DNA of 64,000 nt from Bacillota bacterium (GTDB lineage: Bacteria; Bacillota; Bacilli; Bu12). Positions 16,090-25,188 of the stretch are shown in pieces (the first letter of the stretch is position 1; each line of letters begins with the position of its first letter). The stretch spans positions 1 to 64,000 of the forward strand of contig JADBKH010000007.1 of the NCBI GenBank assembly GCA_014896485.1, read 5' to 3'. Both the position numbers and the translations under genes were made by a program. The notes under the pieces are model-generated. The model made no database searches. It was not told the DNA's origin and was given only the letters and a program-made list of their open reading frames with translations.

Positions 16090-16902
16090 TTGGCTGTGCA
16101 GCTATCTGCTTGGGAGAGTCACCGCTGGAAGTTTCTTCTCGCGGAAAAGCTTGGTGATTTTGTTGCCTCGATTACCTTGAATCGCCCCGAAGTCCGCAAT
16201 GCTTTCCATTCAGCCATGGTCGAAGAATGGCTGGCCTGTTTTACCTTACTGGCCGATGAGCCTCAGGTACGTGCCGTGGTGATCAGTGGCGCAGGTGGGA
16301 GCTTTTGCGCTGGAGCCGACCTCAAGGAGCGCAATGCGCTGGATGTGCAGGCTTGGCATGCGCAACATCGCTTGTTTGACCGAGCGTTTGAGGCGCTGCG
16401 CAGTCTACCGATGATGACCATCGCTGCCGTAGAGGGAGCTGCAATGGGCGGTGGTTTCGAACTGGCGCTGGCTTGCGATCTCATGGTTGCTGCAGAAGGG
16501 GCCCGATTCGCCTTTCCTGAAGTCAAACGTGGCCTGATTCCTGGAGAAGGGGGCACCCAAGTGCTGGCACGACGGGTGGGTCCTGGGCGAGCCAAGCTTT
16601 ACTTGGCGAGTGGGCGGACGATCGATGCTGAGGAAGCCGAACGCATGGGGATTGCCGATCTATATGCACCTGCCGGGAAGGCGGTAGAAGTAGCCAGAGG
16701 ATTGGCGGACGAGATTGTGGTCAATGCGCCCCTTGCGGTGGCCCAGGCCAAACGTGCGGTTGACCTCGGTTTGGGCTTGCCGTTGGCCGAAGGTGTAGCG
16801 ATCGAGCGAGAGCTCTACCGTCCTTTGGTCGATACCCAAGATCGGCGGGAAGGGGTGCGGGCTTTTGTCGAAAAGCGTGCACCTCAGTTTGTCGGACACT
16901 AA
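16090..16902 (+). CDS. enoyl-CoA hydratase (BadK-like role)
   Basis: A 270-residue crotonase-fold hydratase. SFCAGADLKERN (oxyanion hole 1), AAVEGAAMGGGFELALACDL (oxyanion hole 2) and FPEVKRGLIPGEGGTQ with the first catalytic Glu are present. The second Glu position reads AKLYLASGRT and is not conserved. The ending REGVRAFVEKRAPQF is typical. TTG at 16090 follows a G-run ribosome site, 14 bases after the dehydrogenase stop. Between acyl-CoA dehydrogenase and BadH-type genes it is placed to hydrate cyclohex-1-ene-carboxyl-CoA, as BadK does. Substrate specificity cannot be read directly. Confidence 0.83.
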   Translation: MAVQLSAWESHRWKFLLAEKLGDFVASITLNRPEVRNAFHSAMVEEWLACFTLLADEPQVRAVVISGAGGSFCAGADLKERNALDVQAWHAQHRLFDRAFEALRSLPMMTIAAVEGAAMGGGFELALACDLMVAAEGARFAFPEVKRGLIPGEGGTQVLARRVGPGRAKLYLASGRTIDAEEAERMGIADLYAPAGKAVEVARGLADEIVVNAPLAVAQAKRAVDLGLGLPLAEGVAIERELYRPLVDTQDRREGVRAFVEKRAPQFVGH

Positions 16903-16993
16903 AGCAATGGAGAGAAATATCGGCAAGCAAAATGCGTGATCAAACGCATTGATCGCCCATTTCTACGGTGGGCTTTCAGAGGAGTGTATGGCG

Positions 16994-17752
16994 ATGAAAC
17001 GATTGGGCGGAAAAGTTTCGCTGATTACCGGCGCTGGACGTGGCATCGGCCGGGGGATTGCCGAAAAGTTTGCAGTTGAAGGTGCGCGGGTGGTTGTTGC
17101 CGATATTGACGAAACGGCCGCCAAAAAAAGTGCTGAAGAACTAACTTCTGCCTATCAGGTAGAGACGCTCGGCTTGTTTTGTGATGTCACCTCGCAAGAA
17201 TCGGTCAACCAAACTGTGGAACAGGTCAAACAGCGTTTTGGGCGAATCGATGTGTTGGTCAACAATGCGGGATGGGACAAGGTGGAGCCTTTCTTGGAGA
17301 GCGAAGAGAGAACCTGGGATCGTGTGATCCAAATCAATCTCTATGGTCTGTTGCATACGTGTAAGGCCGTCTTGCCCGAAATGATCGCACAAGGCAACGG
17401 CACGGTGATCAATATTGGTTCGGACGCCGGACGGGTGGGCTCCTCAGGAGAGGCGGTTTATTCGGCAACCAAAGGAGGAGTAATCGCGTTTACCAAAACA
17501 CTGGCGCGGGAGATGGCTCGGCATCAGATCAACGTCAATTGTGTCTGCCCAGGCCCGGCAGACACGCCGCTTTTTTCGGAGATCAGCTCGTACAACTCGA
17601 AGATTGCCGATGCCTTAAAGCGCAGCATTCCGTTTCGCCGCTTGGCTAAACCGCAAGATATTGCCAACGCCGTGGCTTTTTTGGCCTCGGATGAGGCGTC
17701 GTACATCACCGGACAGACGCTTTCAGTCAGTGGCGGATTGACCATGGTGTAG
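16994..17752 (+). CDS. badH: 2-hydroxycyclohexanecarboxyl-CoA dehydrogenase (BadH-type SDR)
   Basis: A 252-residue short-chain dehydrogenase with an intact catalytic set: Asn115, Ser143, Tyr156, Lys160. TGAGRGIG (12-19) binds NAD(P). NNAGWDKVEPF, SDAGRVGSSGEAVYSATKGG, CPGPADTPLF and SYITGQTLSVSGGLTM are unusually close to my memory of R. palustris BadH, which oxidises 2-hydroxycyclohexanecarboxyl-CoA to the 2-keto thioester for ring opening by BadI. ATG at 16994 sits nine bases after AGAGGAG; ATG 16988 is too close to that site. It follows a hydratase and precedes a GalT-like gene by 15 bases. The function is fairly confident given a BadI-like gene in the same island. Confidence 0.85.
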   Translation: MKRLGGKVSLITGAGRGIGRGIAEKFAVEGARVVVADIDETAAKKSAEELTSAYQVETLGLFCDVTSQESVNQTVEQVKQRFGRIDVLVNNAGWDKVEPFLESEERTWDRVIQINLYGLLHTCKAVLPEMIAQGNGTVINIGSDAGRVGSSGEAVYSATKGGVIAFTKTLAREMARHQINVNCVCPGPADTPLFSEISSYNSKIADALKRSIPFRRLAKPQDIANAVAFLASDEASYITGQTLSVSGGLTMV

Positions 17753-17767
17753 GGAGGAGGGGTTTCG

Positions 17768-18799
17768 ATGGCCATTGACTTTCATCGAGAGAAGAAGCAA
17801 ACGGTTTACCTCGATCCGCGTTCGAATTTTCAGGAACGGACCATTGAAAGCGAAATCCGACTCGACCCTTTGACGGGATTTTCGGGTCGTGTAGCACACT
17901 TTCACGGTTTGACATTGCCTGATATGGACTTCGATGCTTTGCGGCAAGCTACAGAAGGTCAATTTTGTCCATTTTGCCCGGAAAACCTGGCGCAGGTCAC
18001 CCCCAAGTTTCCCAAGCGCCTGTGGCCACAAGGGCGCATTGAATTAGGAAATGCGATCGTCTTTCCCAATCTTTCGCCCTACGATGCCTTTAGTGCTGTC
18101 ACGGTACTCACCCGCGATCATCGCATGCCGGCTACGGAATTTTCGGTAGAGGAATTGGCCGATGGGCTGGAGGCTTCGGTGACCTACTTTCGGGCAGTGC
18201 AGCAGATCGAGCCGCAGGTCGGCTACTGCCTTCTCAATTGGAACTATCTTCCGGTTGCAGGAGCGAGTCAGGTTCACCCACACATGCAGGTCTTTGCGAC
18301 CAATACAGCAGGCAATGTCCTCTATGCTGAACTCGAGGCGAGCACTAGGTATGCAAAACAGACGGGTCGTTCGTTTTGGGCAGAATACCTCGAACAAGAA
18401 GAGGCCGCTCGCGAGCGTTTCGTTGGACGACTGGGTAATATCACTTGGTTGGTTCCTTTTGTTCCTTTCTCGATCTTCATGGATGCGGAAGCAGTTTTTG
18501 AGGGAAAGAGTACGCTGACGCAATTGCAGCGTACTGACTTGATAGACTTCGCAGAAGGCCTCAAACGCTTTTTTGCCTATATGGCCTCACAACACCTCTA
18601 TGGCTTCAACTTGGCCTTTTATCCAGCGGAAAAAGAAGACGAATCCTTTTGGTTGCATGCCCGCATTTCCGCACGTGGATGGCTCAACCCGGCTGTTAAT
18701 ACGCCTGACGTGGGCACCATTCGTCATTTATACAATGAGCCGTATACCATGATCTATCCGGAACAGACGGCAGAAGCGTTGCGCTCCTTTTTCACCTGA
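17768..18799 (+). CDS. GalT-like HIT-superfamily nucleotidyltransferase/hydrolase
   Basis: A 343-residue protein of the GalT branch of the HIT superfamily. FCPFCPEN (about residues 66-73) is a zinc-binding pair. SQVHPHMQVF near residue 170 matches the HPHxQ active-site motif in which the second His is uridylylated or adenylylated; NWNYLPVAGASQ precedes it as in GalT. The start is ATG 17768 behind GGGAGGAGGGG, 15 bases after badH, so it looks co-transcribed with ring-acid catabolism, where a sugar-1-phosphate uridylyltransferase is unexpected. It may act on a nucleotide-linked or CoA-linked compound, or detoxify an adenylate. A stable hairpin follows at 18821. Confidence 0.75.
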   Translation: MAIDFHREKKQTVYLDPRSNFQERTIESEIRLDPLTGFSGRVAHFHGLTLPDMDFDALRQATEGQFCPFCPENLAQVTPKFPKRLWPQGRIELGNAIVFPNLSPYDAFSAVTVLTRDHRMPATEFSVEELADGLEASVTYFRAVQQIEPQVGYCLLNWNYLPVAGASQVHPHMQVFATNTAGNVLYAELEASTRYAKQTGRSFWAEYLEQEEAARERFVGRLGNITWLVPFVPFSIFMDAEAVFEGKSTLTQLQRTDLIDFAEGLKRFFAYMASQHLYGFNLAFYPAEKEDESFWLHARISARGWLNPAVNTPDVGTIRHLYNEPYTMIYPEQTAEALRSFFT

Positions 18800-18820
18800 T
18801 ACTCCTTAAAGCTAACACGA

Positions 18821-18849
18821 AACCGCCCACTCCTGGGGAGCGGGCGGTT
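18821..18849 (+). terminator. strong stem-loop after the GalT-like gene
   Basis: Arms AACCGCCC and GGGCGGTT enclose an inner CTCC/GGAG stem. No T-run follows, so it may be a processing or stabilising hairpin or a weak terminator at the end of the island's second operon. Confidence 0.5.
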
Positions 18850-18979
18850 GCCAATTGCGTTCTGACGCCGCTTGATCTGCTAAAATACGAGTAAACCATG
18901 TCTTTCCGATCAAATGTGGGCAATTCAGTGTAAGGCTGATGGACCTTCCTCTATATCAAAGGACGTCAAGGAGGGTAGC

Positions 18980-19378
18980 ATGGTGGCGCAAGCATTGGAA
19001 GTCTATTACGATGATAGATGCGGCCTTTGCAGTGAACTTCGCCAAAAGCTGCAGCGATGGGACTACAGACATCGTCTGCATTGGATTTCGCTGTGGGATC
19101 CGCAAGCAAGCGCAGCATTGCACATCTCACAGGATCAGCTTGCTACACGCTTGTATGTGCGGAAAATATGTGATGGCAAAGTCGCAGATGGGATTTGGGC
19201 TCTAGTAGAAGTAGCCCGTCTTCTGCCGAACTTGTGGCCGTTGACCCCAGCGTTGGCGTTCTTTGGTTACCTCGGATTTGGCTCTTTCTTATACGATTGG
19301 ATCGCTGCACGACGCTATCGCCTTTTAGGGAAGGACTTTTCTTGTCCAGCGAATGCATCGACACCCGTGGATCGTTAA
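18980..19378 (+). CDS. DCC family thiol-disulfide oxidoreductase-like protein (DUF393)
   Basis: A 132-residue protein with the defining DCC motif: YYDDRCGLCSEL near residues 10-21 holds the CxxC-type pair. A hydrophobic stretch (about residues 85-108) could be membrane associated. ATG at 18980 follows AAGGAGGG by four bases; the longer frame from 18914 has no site. DCC proteins are predicted thioredoxin-like oxidoreductases of unknown substrate. It stands between the GalT-like gene and a Gfo/Idh/MocA oxidoreductase with no clear functional tie to either. A -10-like TAAAAT at 18881-18886 is the only promoter hint. Confidence 0.78.
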   Translation: MVAQALEVYYDDRCGLCSELRQKLQRWDYRHRLHWISLWDPQASAALHISQDQLATRLYVRKICDGKVADGIWALVEVARLLPNLWPLTPALAFFGYLGFGSFLYDWIAARRYRLLGKDFSCPANASTPVDR

Positions 19379-19453
19379 GTCAAGGGATGCGCTTCGTATC
19401 GATTTGATTTGTGGTTGTTGTGCTGAGTGCATGTTTAAGAAAGGAGTTCTTGG

Positions 19454-20479
19454 GTGCTTCGTGTTGGGGTAATCGGGACTGGGTTTGGATCGTCCGTGCA
19501 AATCCCTGGGTTTTTGGCACATCCCCAAACCGAAGTGGTTGCTGTGGCCAGTGGCACGCCCGGCAAGGCAGCACAAGTTGCTGCCCGTTTTGGGATTCCT
19601 CGTGCCTACGATCGTTGGCAGGCACTTGTGGAAGATCCGCAAGTCGATGCGGTGAGTATCGCTACGCCCCCCTATCTTCATGCAGAAATCGTACGAGCTT
19701 CGTTTCAAGCACAGAAGCATGTCCTGTGTGAAAAACCGATGGCGTTGGATGTGCAAGAGGCACGGGAGATGCAGCGAATGGCAGCAACCAGTGGGTGCGT
19801 CGCGATGATCGATCATGAATTTCGTTTTCTTCCGGCCCGTGCCTATGCGAGGGCGCTCGTCCAACAAGGAGAACTGGGAGATCCTGTCTACGCAGAAGCG
19901 GTGCAAGTCACGGATCGATGGACCCAAACAAAGGAATGGAGTTGGCATCACGAAGCAACGCTAGGAGGCGGGGTTTTGGGTGCTTTGGGGTCTCACTTGA
20001 TCGATGCGTTGCGCTGCTTTTTTGGAGAGATTGCCGCATCGAGTGGTTGGAAGGCGACTCGTATCCCAACCTATTTGGACCGACAGAGCAATGAAGCTCG
20101 TTTGGCCACCGCCGAGGATACGTTTGCGATTTCTTTGCGGTTTTGCAATGGCGCATTGGGGACCATCGCGGTGACCAATACCAGCGGTGCAGCGCTAGAA
20201 AATCGGCTCTTGCTCTACGGGCGACAGGCCGTTCTCTCCATTGATGACGGAGAACATTTGCGCATTCGCCGTCTACACCATCCGGCGTGGGAACCTGTTG
20301 CGATTCCATCGGCATATCGAGCACTACCTGAAGGCCTCTCTGATCCTGAGGATCCGCGATTATCGCCCTTTCTACGTCTGGTCGATCGATGGGTACAAGC
20401 AGTCGCCGGAGAAGGACCAGCGATCCCCAGTTTTTCCGATGGATTGCGCGTCCAAGAGATTATGGAAAGCGTGCTCTGA
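19454..20479 (+). CDS. Gfo/Idh/MocA family NAD(P)-dependent oxidoreductase
   Basis: A 341-residue two-domain oxidoreductase. The N-terminal Rossmann motif is GVIGTGFGSSVQIPGF. The EKP motif appears as CEKPMALDVQEAREM near residues 92-106, and the mid-protein MIDHEFRFLPAR is typical of the C-terminal domain. The start is GTG 19454, seven bases after AAGGAG. Enzymes of this family oxidise or reduce sugars, inositols, dihydrodiols or amino-sugar derivatives. Dihydrodiol dehydrogenases belong here, so a role in ring catabolism is possible but unproven. It is the last gene before the core miaB region. Confidence 0.8.
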   Translation: MLRVGVIGTGFGSSVQIPGFLAHPQTEVVAVASGTPGKAAQVAARFGIPRAYDRWQALVEDPQVDAVSIATPPYLHAEIVRASFQAQKHVLCEKPMALDVQEAREMQRMAATSGCVAMIDHEFRFLPARAYARALVQQGELGDPVYAEAVQVTDRWTQTKEWSWHHEATLGGGVLGALGSHLIDALRCFFGEIAASSGWKATRIPTYLDRQSNEARLATAEDTFAISLRFCNGALGTIAVTNTSGAALENRLLLYGRQAVLSIDDGEHLRIRRLHHPAWEPVAIPSAYRALPEGLSDPEDPRLSPFLRLVDRWVQAVAGEGPAIPSFSDGLRVQEIMESVL

Positions 20480-20566
20480 GCGCACTTTGCAAAGCTGTAG
20501 AAAATTTCCACGGCAATGACCTCTTTCGACAAAATTTGCGATCGGTGTGCTGTCGCAGCGCCTACC

Positions 20567-20595
20567 TTGGCGCTGTTTTGCATGTGCTTTATAAT
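20567..20595 (+). promoter_or_regulatory. promoter of miaB and the mutSL operon
   Basis: TTGGCG at 20567-20572 and a consensus TATAAT at 20590-20595 are 17 bases apart, 46 bases before the chosen miaB start. It marks the boundary between island and core genes. Confidence 0.65.
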
Positions 20596-20640
20596 CCTTA
20601 CCAGTGGCTGTCGTTGACTCGGATAGAAGGGGTGGATGCG

Positions 20641-22035
20641 GTGGCGAAGAGCTACGCGATCCTGACATTTGGATGCCAAATGAATGAACATGATTCCGAA
20701 GTGATGGCAGGCTTGTTGGAGCAGGAGGGCTATCAGCCCACAGAAGATCTTTCCCAAGCCGATGTCATTTTGGTCAATACGTGTGCCATTCGGGAGAATG
20801 CGGAACAACGCGTCTTTGGTCGATTGGGTGCGCTCAAACAGTACAAGTTACGCAATCCCGGGATGATTTTAGGGATGTGCGGGTGCATGGCTCAAGAAAA
20901 GCATGTAGTGGCACGACTGCAGGAGCATTATCCATGGGTTGATTTGGTTTTTGGGACGAACAATCTCCACAGGCTTCCCGAATTGCTCCGGCAAGCGCAG
21001 GATTCGCGGCAGCCAGTCTATGAGATTTGGTCCTCTGCCCAGGATGTGCCTACCGCTTTGCCCGTACACCGTGCTGGGAAGCACAAAGCTTGGGTTTCGA
21101 TCATGTACGGGTGTGACAAGTTTTGTACGTATTGCATCGTTCCCTATGTGCGGGGAAGAGAACGCAGTCGGGAGGCAGAAGAGATCCTGCATGAGGTCGA
21201 GGAATTGGTGCAGGAGGGTGTAAAGGAAGTCACCTTGCTTGGGCAGAAGGTGAACGCCTATGGGAAAGAATTTCAAGGAGCACGACCTGGGTTTGCACAA
21301 CTGCTGCGGCTGCTCAATGGCATCGACGGGTTGGAGCGGATTCGTTTTACCAGTCCCTATCCTCGCGATTTTACAGAAGATGTGGTTACAGCGATGGCCG
21401 ATTCGGAAAAAGTCTGCGAACATGTTCACTTGCCGGTGCAATCTGGATCAAATCGGGTGCTTCGCAAGATGAATCGTGGCTATACGCGTGAGGAGTACCT
21501 TGCGATTGTCGACAGGTTGCGCAAGGCGATTCCCGATATTGCCATTACGACGGATATCATTGTCGGTTTTCCCTGGGAAACCGAGCAGGACTTTCAGGAG
21601 ACGCTCTCGCTGGTCGACGAAGTGGGTTGTGATGGGGCCTATACCTTTATCTACTCTCCGCGAGCAGGAACGCCGGCAGCAAAGTGGGACGAGCGCTTTG
21701 GGCTTCCCTATGAGGTGCGGCAAGAGCGCTTAGAGCGACTCAATGAGCGGATCTATCTGCATGCCAGGCAGCGCAATGAAGCCCTGGTAGGTCAAGAGGT
21801 GGAAGTACTGGTCGATGGTCCATCTAAAACCGATCCAGAGGTGCTTGAAGGGCGCACACGATCGAACAAACTGGTTTTGTTCCGGGGACAGCAACGCTTG
21901 ACGGGATGGTTTGTGCCCGTACGCATTACCTCTGCCCAGACGTTTCAGGTATGGGGAGAGCCTGTAGATTTGCCGCGAGCGCAAAGTGTGCCTGTTCGTG
22001 CATCTTCAAAGGTTGCACAGCTGGGATCTGCATGA
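20641..22035 (+). CDS. miaB: tRNA-2-methylthio-N6-dimethylallyladenosine synthase MiaB
   Basis: A radical-SAM methylthiotransferase of 464 residues that converts i6A37 to ms2i6A37 in tRNAs reading U-starting codons. Its three parts are visible. The N-terminal domain has auxiliary-cluster cysteines (TFGCQMNEHDSE, VNTCAIRENAEQ, GMCGCMAQEK). The radical-SAM motif is CDKFCTYCIVPYVRGRERSR, and a C-terminal TRAM domain follows. The start is GTG at 20641; a GTG nine bases upstream is the alternative, and the longer frame to 20389 lies before the promoter. miaA, which makes its i6A substrate, lies 7 kb downstream in the same gene run, as in Bacillus. Confidence 0.93.
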   Translation: MAKSYAILTFGCQMNEHDSEVMAGLLEQEGYQPTEDLSQADVILVNTCAIRENAEQRVFGRLGALKQYKLRNPGMILGMCGCMAQEKHVVARLQEHYPWVDLVFGTNNLHRLPELLRQAQDSRQPVYEIWSSAQDVPTALPVHRAGKHKAWVSIMYGCDKFCTYCIVPYVRGRERSREAEEILHEVEELVQEGVKEVTLLGQKVNAYGKEFQGARPGFAQLLRLLNGIDGLERIRFTSPYPRDFTEDVVTAMADSEKVCEHVHLPVQSGSNRVLRKMNRGYTREEYLAIVDRLRKAIPDIAITTDIIVGFPWETEQDFQETLSLVDEVGCDGAYTFIYSPRAGTPAAKWDERFGLPYEVRQERLERLNERIYLHARQRNEALVGQEVEVLVDGPSKTDPEVLEGRTRSNKLVLFRGQQRLTGWFVPVRITSAQTFQVWGEPVDLPRAQSVPVRASSKVAQLGSA

Positions 22036-22133
22036 GTCTGTGCAATGGTCGCGATACGATAACAGAGGTGTAAAGTTTCGCGGATCGTTGTAGCCCAGCG
22101 CGATTGTGACGCGATTGTGAAAGGAAGAGTGGG

Positions 22134-22496
22134 TTGCCTGAGGAAAGAAATAGTTGGCGAGAAGTTGCAAAAGAACTGGCACGTCGCTTTGCCCAATCAT
22201 CGGAAGCAGCGGACTTTCGTCGTGCGGAAGAAGCGATGTGGCAAGATCCCCAGGCCAGTGAACTACTCCAGCAATTGCGACAAGCCCAAACGCGTCAAGC
22301 ATTGGGCAATCAAGAGGCAGCAAAAGAAGTCGAACGACTGACCGATCAGGTAATGGATCTTCCAATCGTTGCGGATTTTGTCCAAGCACAAGATCGCATT
22401 TCCCGTTGCATGCGAGAGATTTCAGCGATGATTGCCAAAGAGTTGGCATTCCCTATCGATAGGTTGGACACGCGCACGGGAGACAGCTCCCTGTAA
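22134..22496 (+). CDS. ricA: RicA (YmcA), YlbF/YmcA family
   Basis: A 120-residue, almost all-helical acidic protein of the YlbF/YmcA family, placed between miaB and mutS exactly as ymcA is in B. subtilis. There RicA works with RicF and RicT to steer RNase Y processing and to promote sporulation, competence and biofilm formation. Family pattern: an N-terminal helix, then [20 protein letters not shown] and a long C-terminal helix. The start is TTG 22134 behind AAGGAAG. Only one cysteine is evident near the C-terminus. Function is inferred from family and position. Confidence 0.8.
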   Translation: MPEERNSWREVAKELARRFAQSSEAADFRRAEEAMWQDPQASELLQQLRQAQTRQALGNQEAAKEVERLTDQVMDLPIVADFVQAQDRISRCMREISAMIAKELAFPIDRLDTRTGDSSL

Positions 22497-22623
22497 ATAC
22501 GGCCGTTGTTGTAGTGTACTCTTGTTGCCAGCAGATCAAAGCGAGATCGACTTCATCTGCCTTGGGAAAATGTCGCTCGGGCAATCCACAGAGGGGCCAC
22601 CGGGTTGGTGTGGGGGGCTGGAC

Positions 22624-25188
22624 GTGGCAGATGCGACACCGATGATTCAACAGTACTTGCGTATCAAGGAACAATATGCGGATGCGCTCCTCTTTTTTCG
22701 TTTAGGCGATTTCTACGAGATGTTTTTTGACGATGCAGTCACGGCATCGAATGTACTTGATATCGCACTGACCGGCCGAGACGCCGGTCCCATGGGGCGT
22801 GTGCCCATGTGCGGCGTTCCTTTTCATGCAGTCGAAAGTTATCTCGCCAAGTTGGTCGCACAGGGATACCGTGTTGCCATTTGCGAGCAGTTGGAGGATC
22901 CGAAGCAGGCGAAAGGTTTGGTAGAACGCGGCATTGTTCGTGTGGTGACACCTGGGACGGTGGTCGAAGAGGGTGTCTTAGACGGAAAGCAGCCTAACTT
23001 TTTGGCTGCGCTTGCGCGACAAGGTCAGCTGTGGGGAATTGCTTACGCCGATGTTTCCACCGGCAGGTTTGAAGCGACACAAGTTTCTTCGTGGGACACG
23101 GTTGTGGACGAATTGATGCGGTTAACCCCCAAGGAATTGGTGGTAGAAAGAACCTGTTTTCCGCAAGAAGAGGCAAGTGTGGAATTGCTCCATCAGCTTG
23201 GCCTGAAACGATATGAGACAGCTGTTCCATTGCTTCCTCCGCAAGGCGTGCGTTGGCGCCGTCAAGCGCCCCTGGCTTTTGCCGCGGCGGCACAACTGTA
23301 TGGCTATGTGCGCCAAACACTTCCAGAAGGCGATCCCCTCGACGAACCTCTCTATTATGATGTCAGAGGCCGCGACGTGCTCGATGCAGCGACGGTACGT
23401 AACCTGGAACTGCTCGAAAGTTCTTATCGGAACAAAGGAGGAACGCTTCTCAGCGTCATCGACCGGTGCGTGACTCCAATGGGGGGACGCCTGTTGCGCG
23501 AATGGCTGCGTATGCCTCTTTGCGAGCTCAAGCCTCTTCAATGGCGATTGGATGCAGTCCACTATCTGGTTGAGGAAGAAGAAGCGAGGATGAAGTTGCG
23601 GGAGACGTTGCAGGGCATCCATGACATCGACCGCATCCTCGGCCGTCTTACGTACGGCAACGCCGGGCCACGTGAGCTTCAAACCTTGGGCGCATCGCTA
23701 CGAGCGGCAAGTACCGTTGCGGCCCAGATCACAACGTTTCCACTGGATCTATGGGGGCCCCTGCAGGAAAGCGTCGAACCTCCCGCATGGATCGCCGATG
23801 AGATCGGCCGTGCGTTGGTCGACGAGCCGCCCACCTCGTGGAAGGAAGGGGGCTTGATCCGTTCCGGGTACAATTCGGCACTGGACGCATTGCGCCATCA
23901 GGCGGCAGAGGCAAAAGCTTGGATGGCTGCTTTAGAGAGTCGGGAACGGGAACGAACAGGTATCAAGAATCTCAAGGTCGGTTTTAACAAGGTTTTTGGC
24001 TACTACATTGAAGTGACCAAGTCTCATGCCGAACACGTGCCATCGGAATATGTGCGCAAACAGACGCTGGTCGCTGCAGAGCGTTTTACTTTCCCAGAGC
24101 TAGAAGAAAAAGAACGGGAAGTCCTCGAAGCAGAAGAGCAGGAACGCAGTTTGGAGGCGGAACTCTTTTTCGATTTACGTACCCGCATTCTCCGTGAAGC
24201 GGCCATTGTGCACCGTGTTGCCCGTGCATTGGCAGAGATCGATGTGTTGGCTAACTTGGCGCATGTCGCGACTGAGCGACGCTGGGTACGTCCTCAATTT
24301 GTCCCCGGCGCTGCACCTCGTATTCGCAAAGGACGACATCCCGTGGTTGAAGCTGCGTTGGATGTGGGCCAGTTTATTCCGAACGATGCCTACTTTGATG
24401 AGCAAGATCGCCGTATCCTGATCGTGACCGGTCCCAATATGGCCGGAAAGTCGACCTACCTGAGGCAAGTCGCTTTGATCGCTCTCTTAGCGCAAATCGG
24501 ATCCTTCGTTCCCGCTGAAGCAGCTACGCTGCCTGTATTCGATCATATTTTTACCCGTATTGGCGCTTCCGACGACTTAGCCGGAGGGGCCTCCACATTT
24601 ATGGTAGAAATGCGTGAAGTGGCGACTATCTTGCGATATGCAACTTCAAAGAGTCTGGTGGTACTCGATGAAGTCGGTCGAGGGACAAGCAGTGACGATG
24701 GGTTGGCGATTGCCCAAGCGGTCGTGGAGGCACTGGATCAACGGGCAGATGGTGCTCCTTTTACCCTGTTCGCGACTCATTATCACGAGCTGACTGAAGT
24801 GGCAGATCGTCTGAAAAGTACGTACAACCTCTCGATGCGTGTCCTGGAACGGGAAGGACGGATCACTTTCCTACGAGAGGTCCAAGAAGGGCCCGCCGAT
24901 AAGAGTTACGGAGTGGAAGTCGCACGTTTGGCCGGCTTACCACCTGATGTCTTGCATCGTGCCCAACAGCTTCTTGCGGAACGGACACGTGGGACTGCAA
25001 ACGGTCCTGTAGAATGGGGAAGCGCATTGACGTTGCAGGAGGCGACCACATCCAGAGAAGGATTGCGAGAAATTCTGGACATGCTGTTGGCTATGGACCC
25101 ACTGCGCATCACGCCGCTTGAGGCGTTAGAGCAGTTAACGACGTTACATGAGTTGGCAGAGCGCGAAGGAGAACGAACCCATGGGTAA
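22624..25188 (+). CDS. mutS: DNA mismatch repair protein MutS
   Basis: An 854-residue MutS that recognises mismatches and small loops. The mismatch-binding Phe-x-Glu is in [11 protein letters not shown] near the N-terminus. ATPase motifs are [13 protein letters not shown] (Walker A), [16 protein letters not shown] (Walker B/signature) and [13 protein letters not shown] at 22624 is chosen because homologues begin just before [15 protein letters not shown] and a GGGGGG run precedes it; upstream frames to 22432 add residues no homologue has. The stop overlaps the mutL start by eight bases. The Bacillus gene cotE that may sit before mutS is absent. Confidence 0.94.
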   Translation: MADATPMIQQYLRIKEQYADALLFFRLGDFYEMFFDDAVTASNVLDIALTGRDAGPMGRVPMCGVPFHAVESYLAKLVAQGYRVAICEQLEDPKQAKGLVERGIVRVVTPGTVVEEGVLDGKQPNFLAALARQGQLWGIAYADVSTGRFEATQVSSWDTVVDELMRLTPKELVVERTCFPQEEASVELLHQLGLKRYETAVPLLPPQGVRWRRQAPLAFAAAAQLYGYVRQTLPEGDPLDEPLYYDVRGRDVLDAATVRNLELLESSYRNKGGTLLSVIDRCVTPMGGRLLREWLRMPLCELKPLQWRLDAVHYLVEEEEARMKLRETLQGIHDIDRILGRLTYGNAGPRELQTLGASLRAASTVAAQITTFPLDLWGPLQESVEPPAWIADEIGRALVDEPPTSWKEGGLIRSGYNSALDALRHQAAEAKAWMAALESRERERTGIKNLKVGFNKVFGYYIEVTKSHAEHVPSEYVRKQTLVAAERFTFPELEEKEREVLEAEEQERSLEAELFFDLRTRILREAAIVHRVARALAEIDVLANLAHVATERRWVRPQFVPGAAPRIRKGRHPVVEAALDVGQFIPNDAYFDEQDRRILIVTGPNMAGKSTYLRQVALIALLAQIGSFVPAEAATLPVFDHIFTRIGASDDLAGGASTFMVEMREVATILRYATSKSLVVLDEVGRGTSSDDGLAIAQAVVEALDQRADGAPFTLFATHYHELTEVADRLKSTYNLSMRVLEREGRITFLREVQEGPADKSYGVEVARLAGLPPDVLHRAQQLLAERTRGTANGPVEWGSALTLQEATTSREGLREILDMLLAMDPLRITPLEALEQLTTLHELAEREGERTHG

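Noticed and set aside
22432-22623. Extending MutS to the upstream ATG at 22432 or 22570.
   Set aside because: The extra residues have no counterpart in MutS proteins, and a G-run ribosome site precedes GTG 22624.
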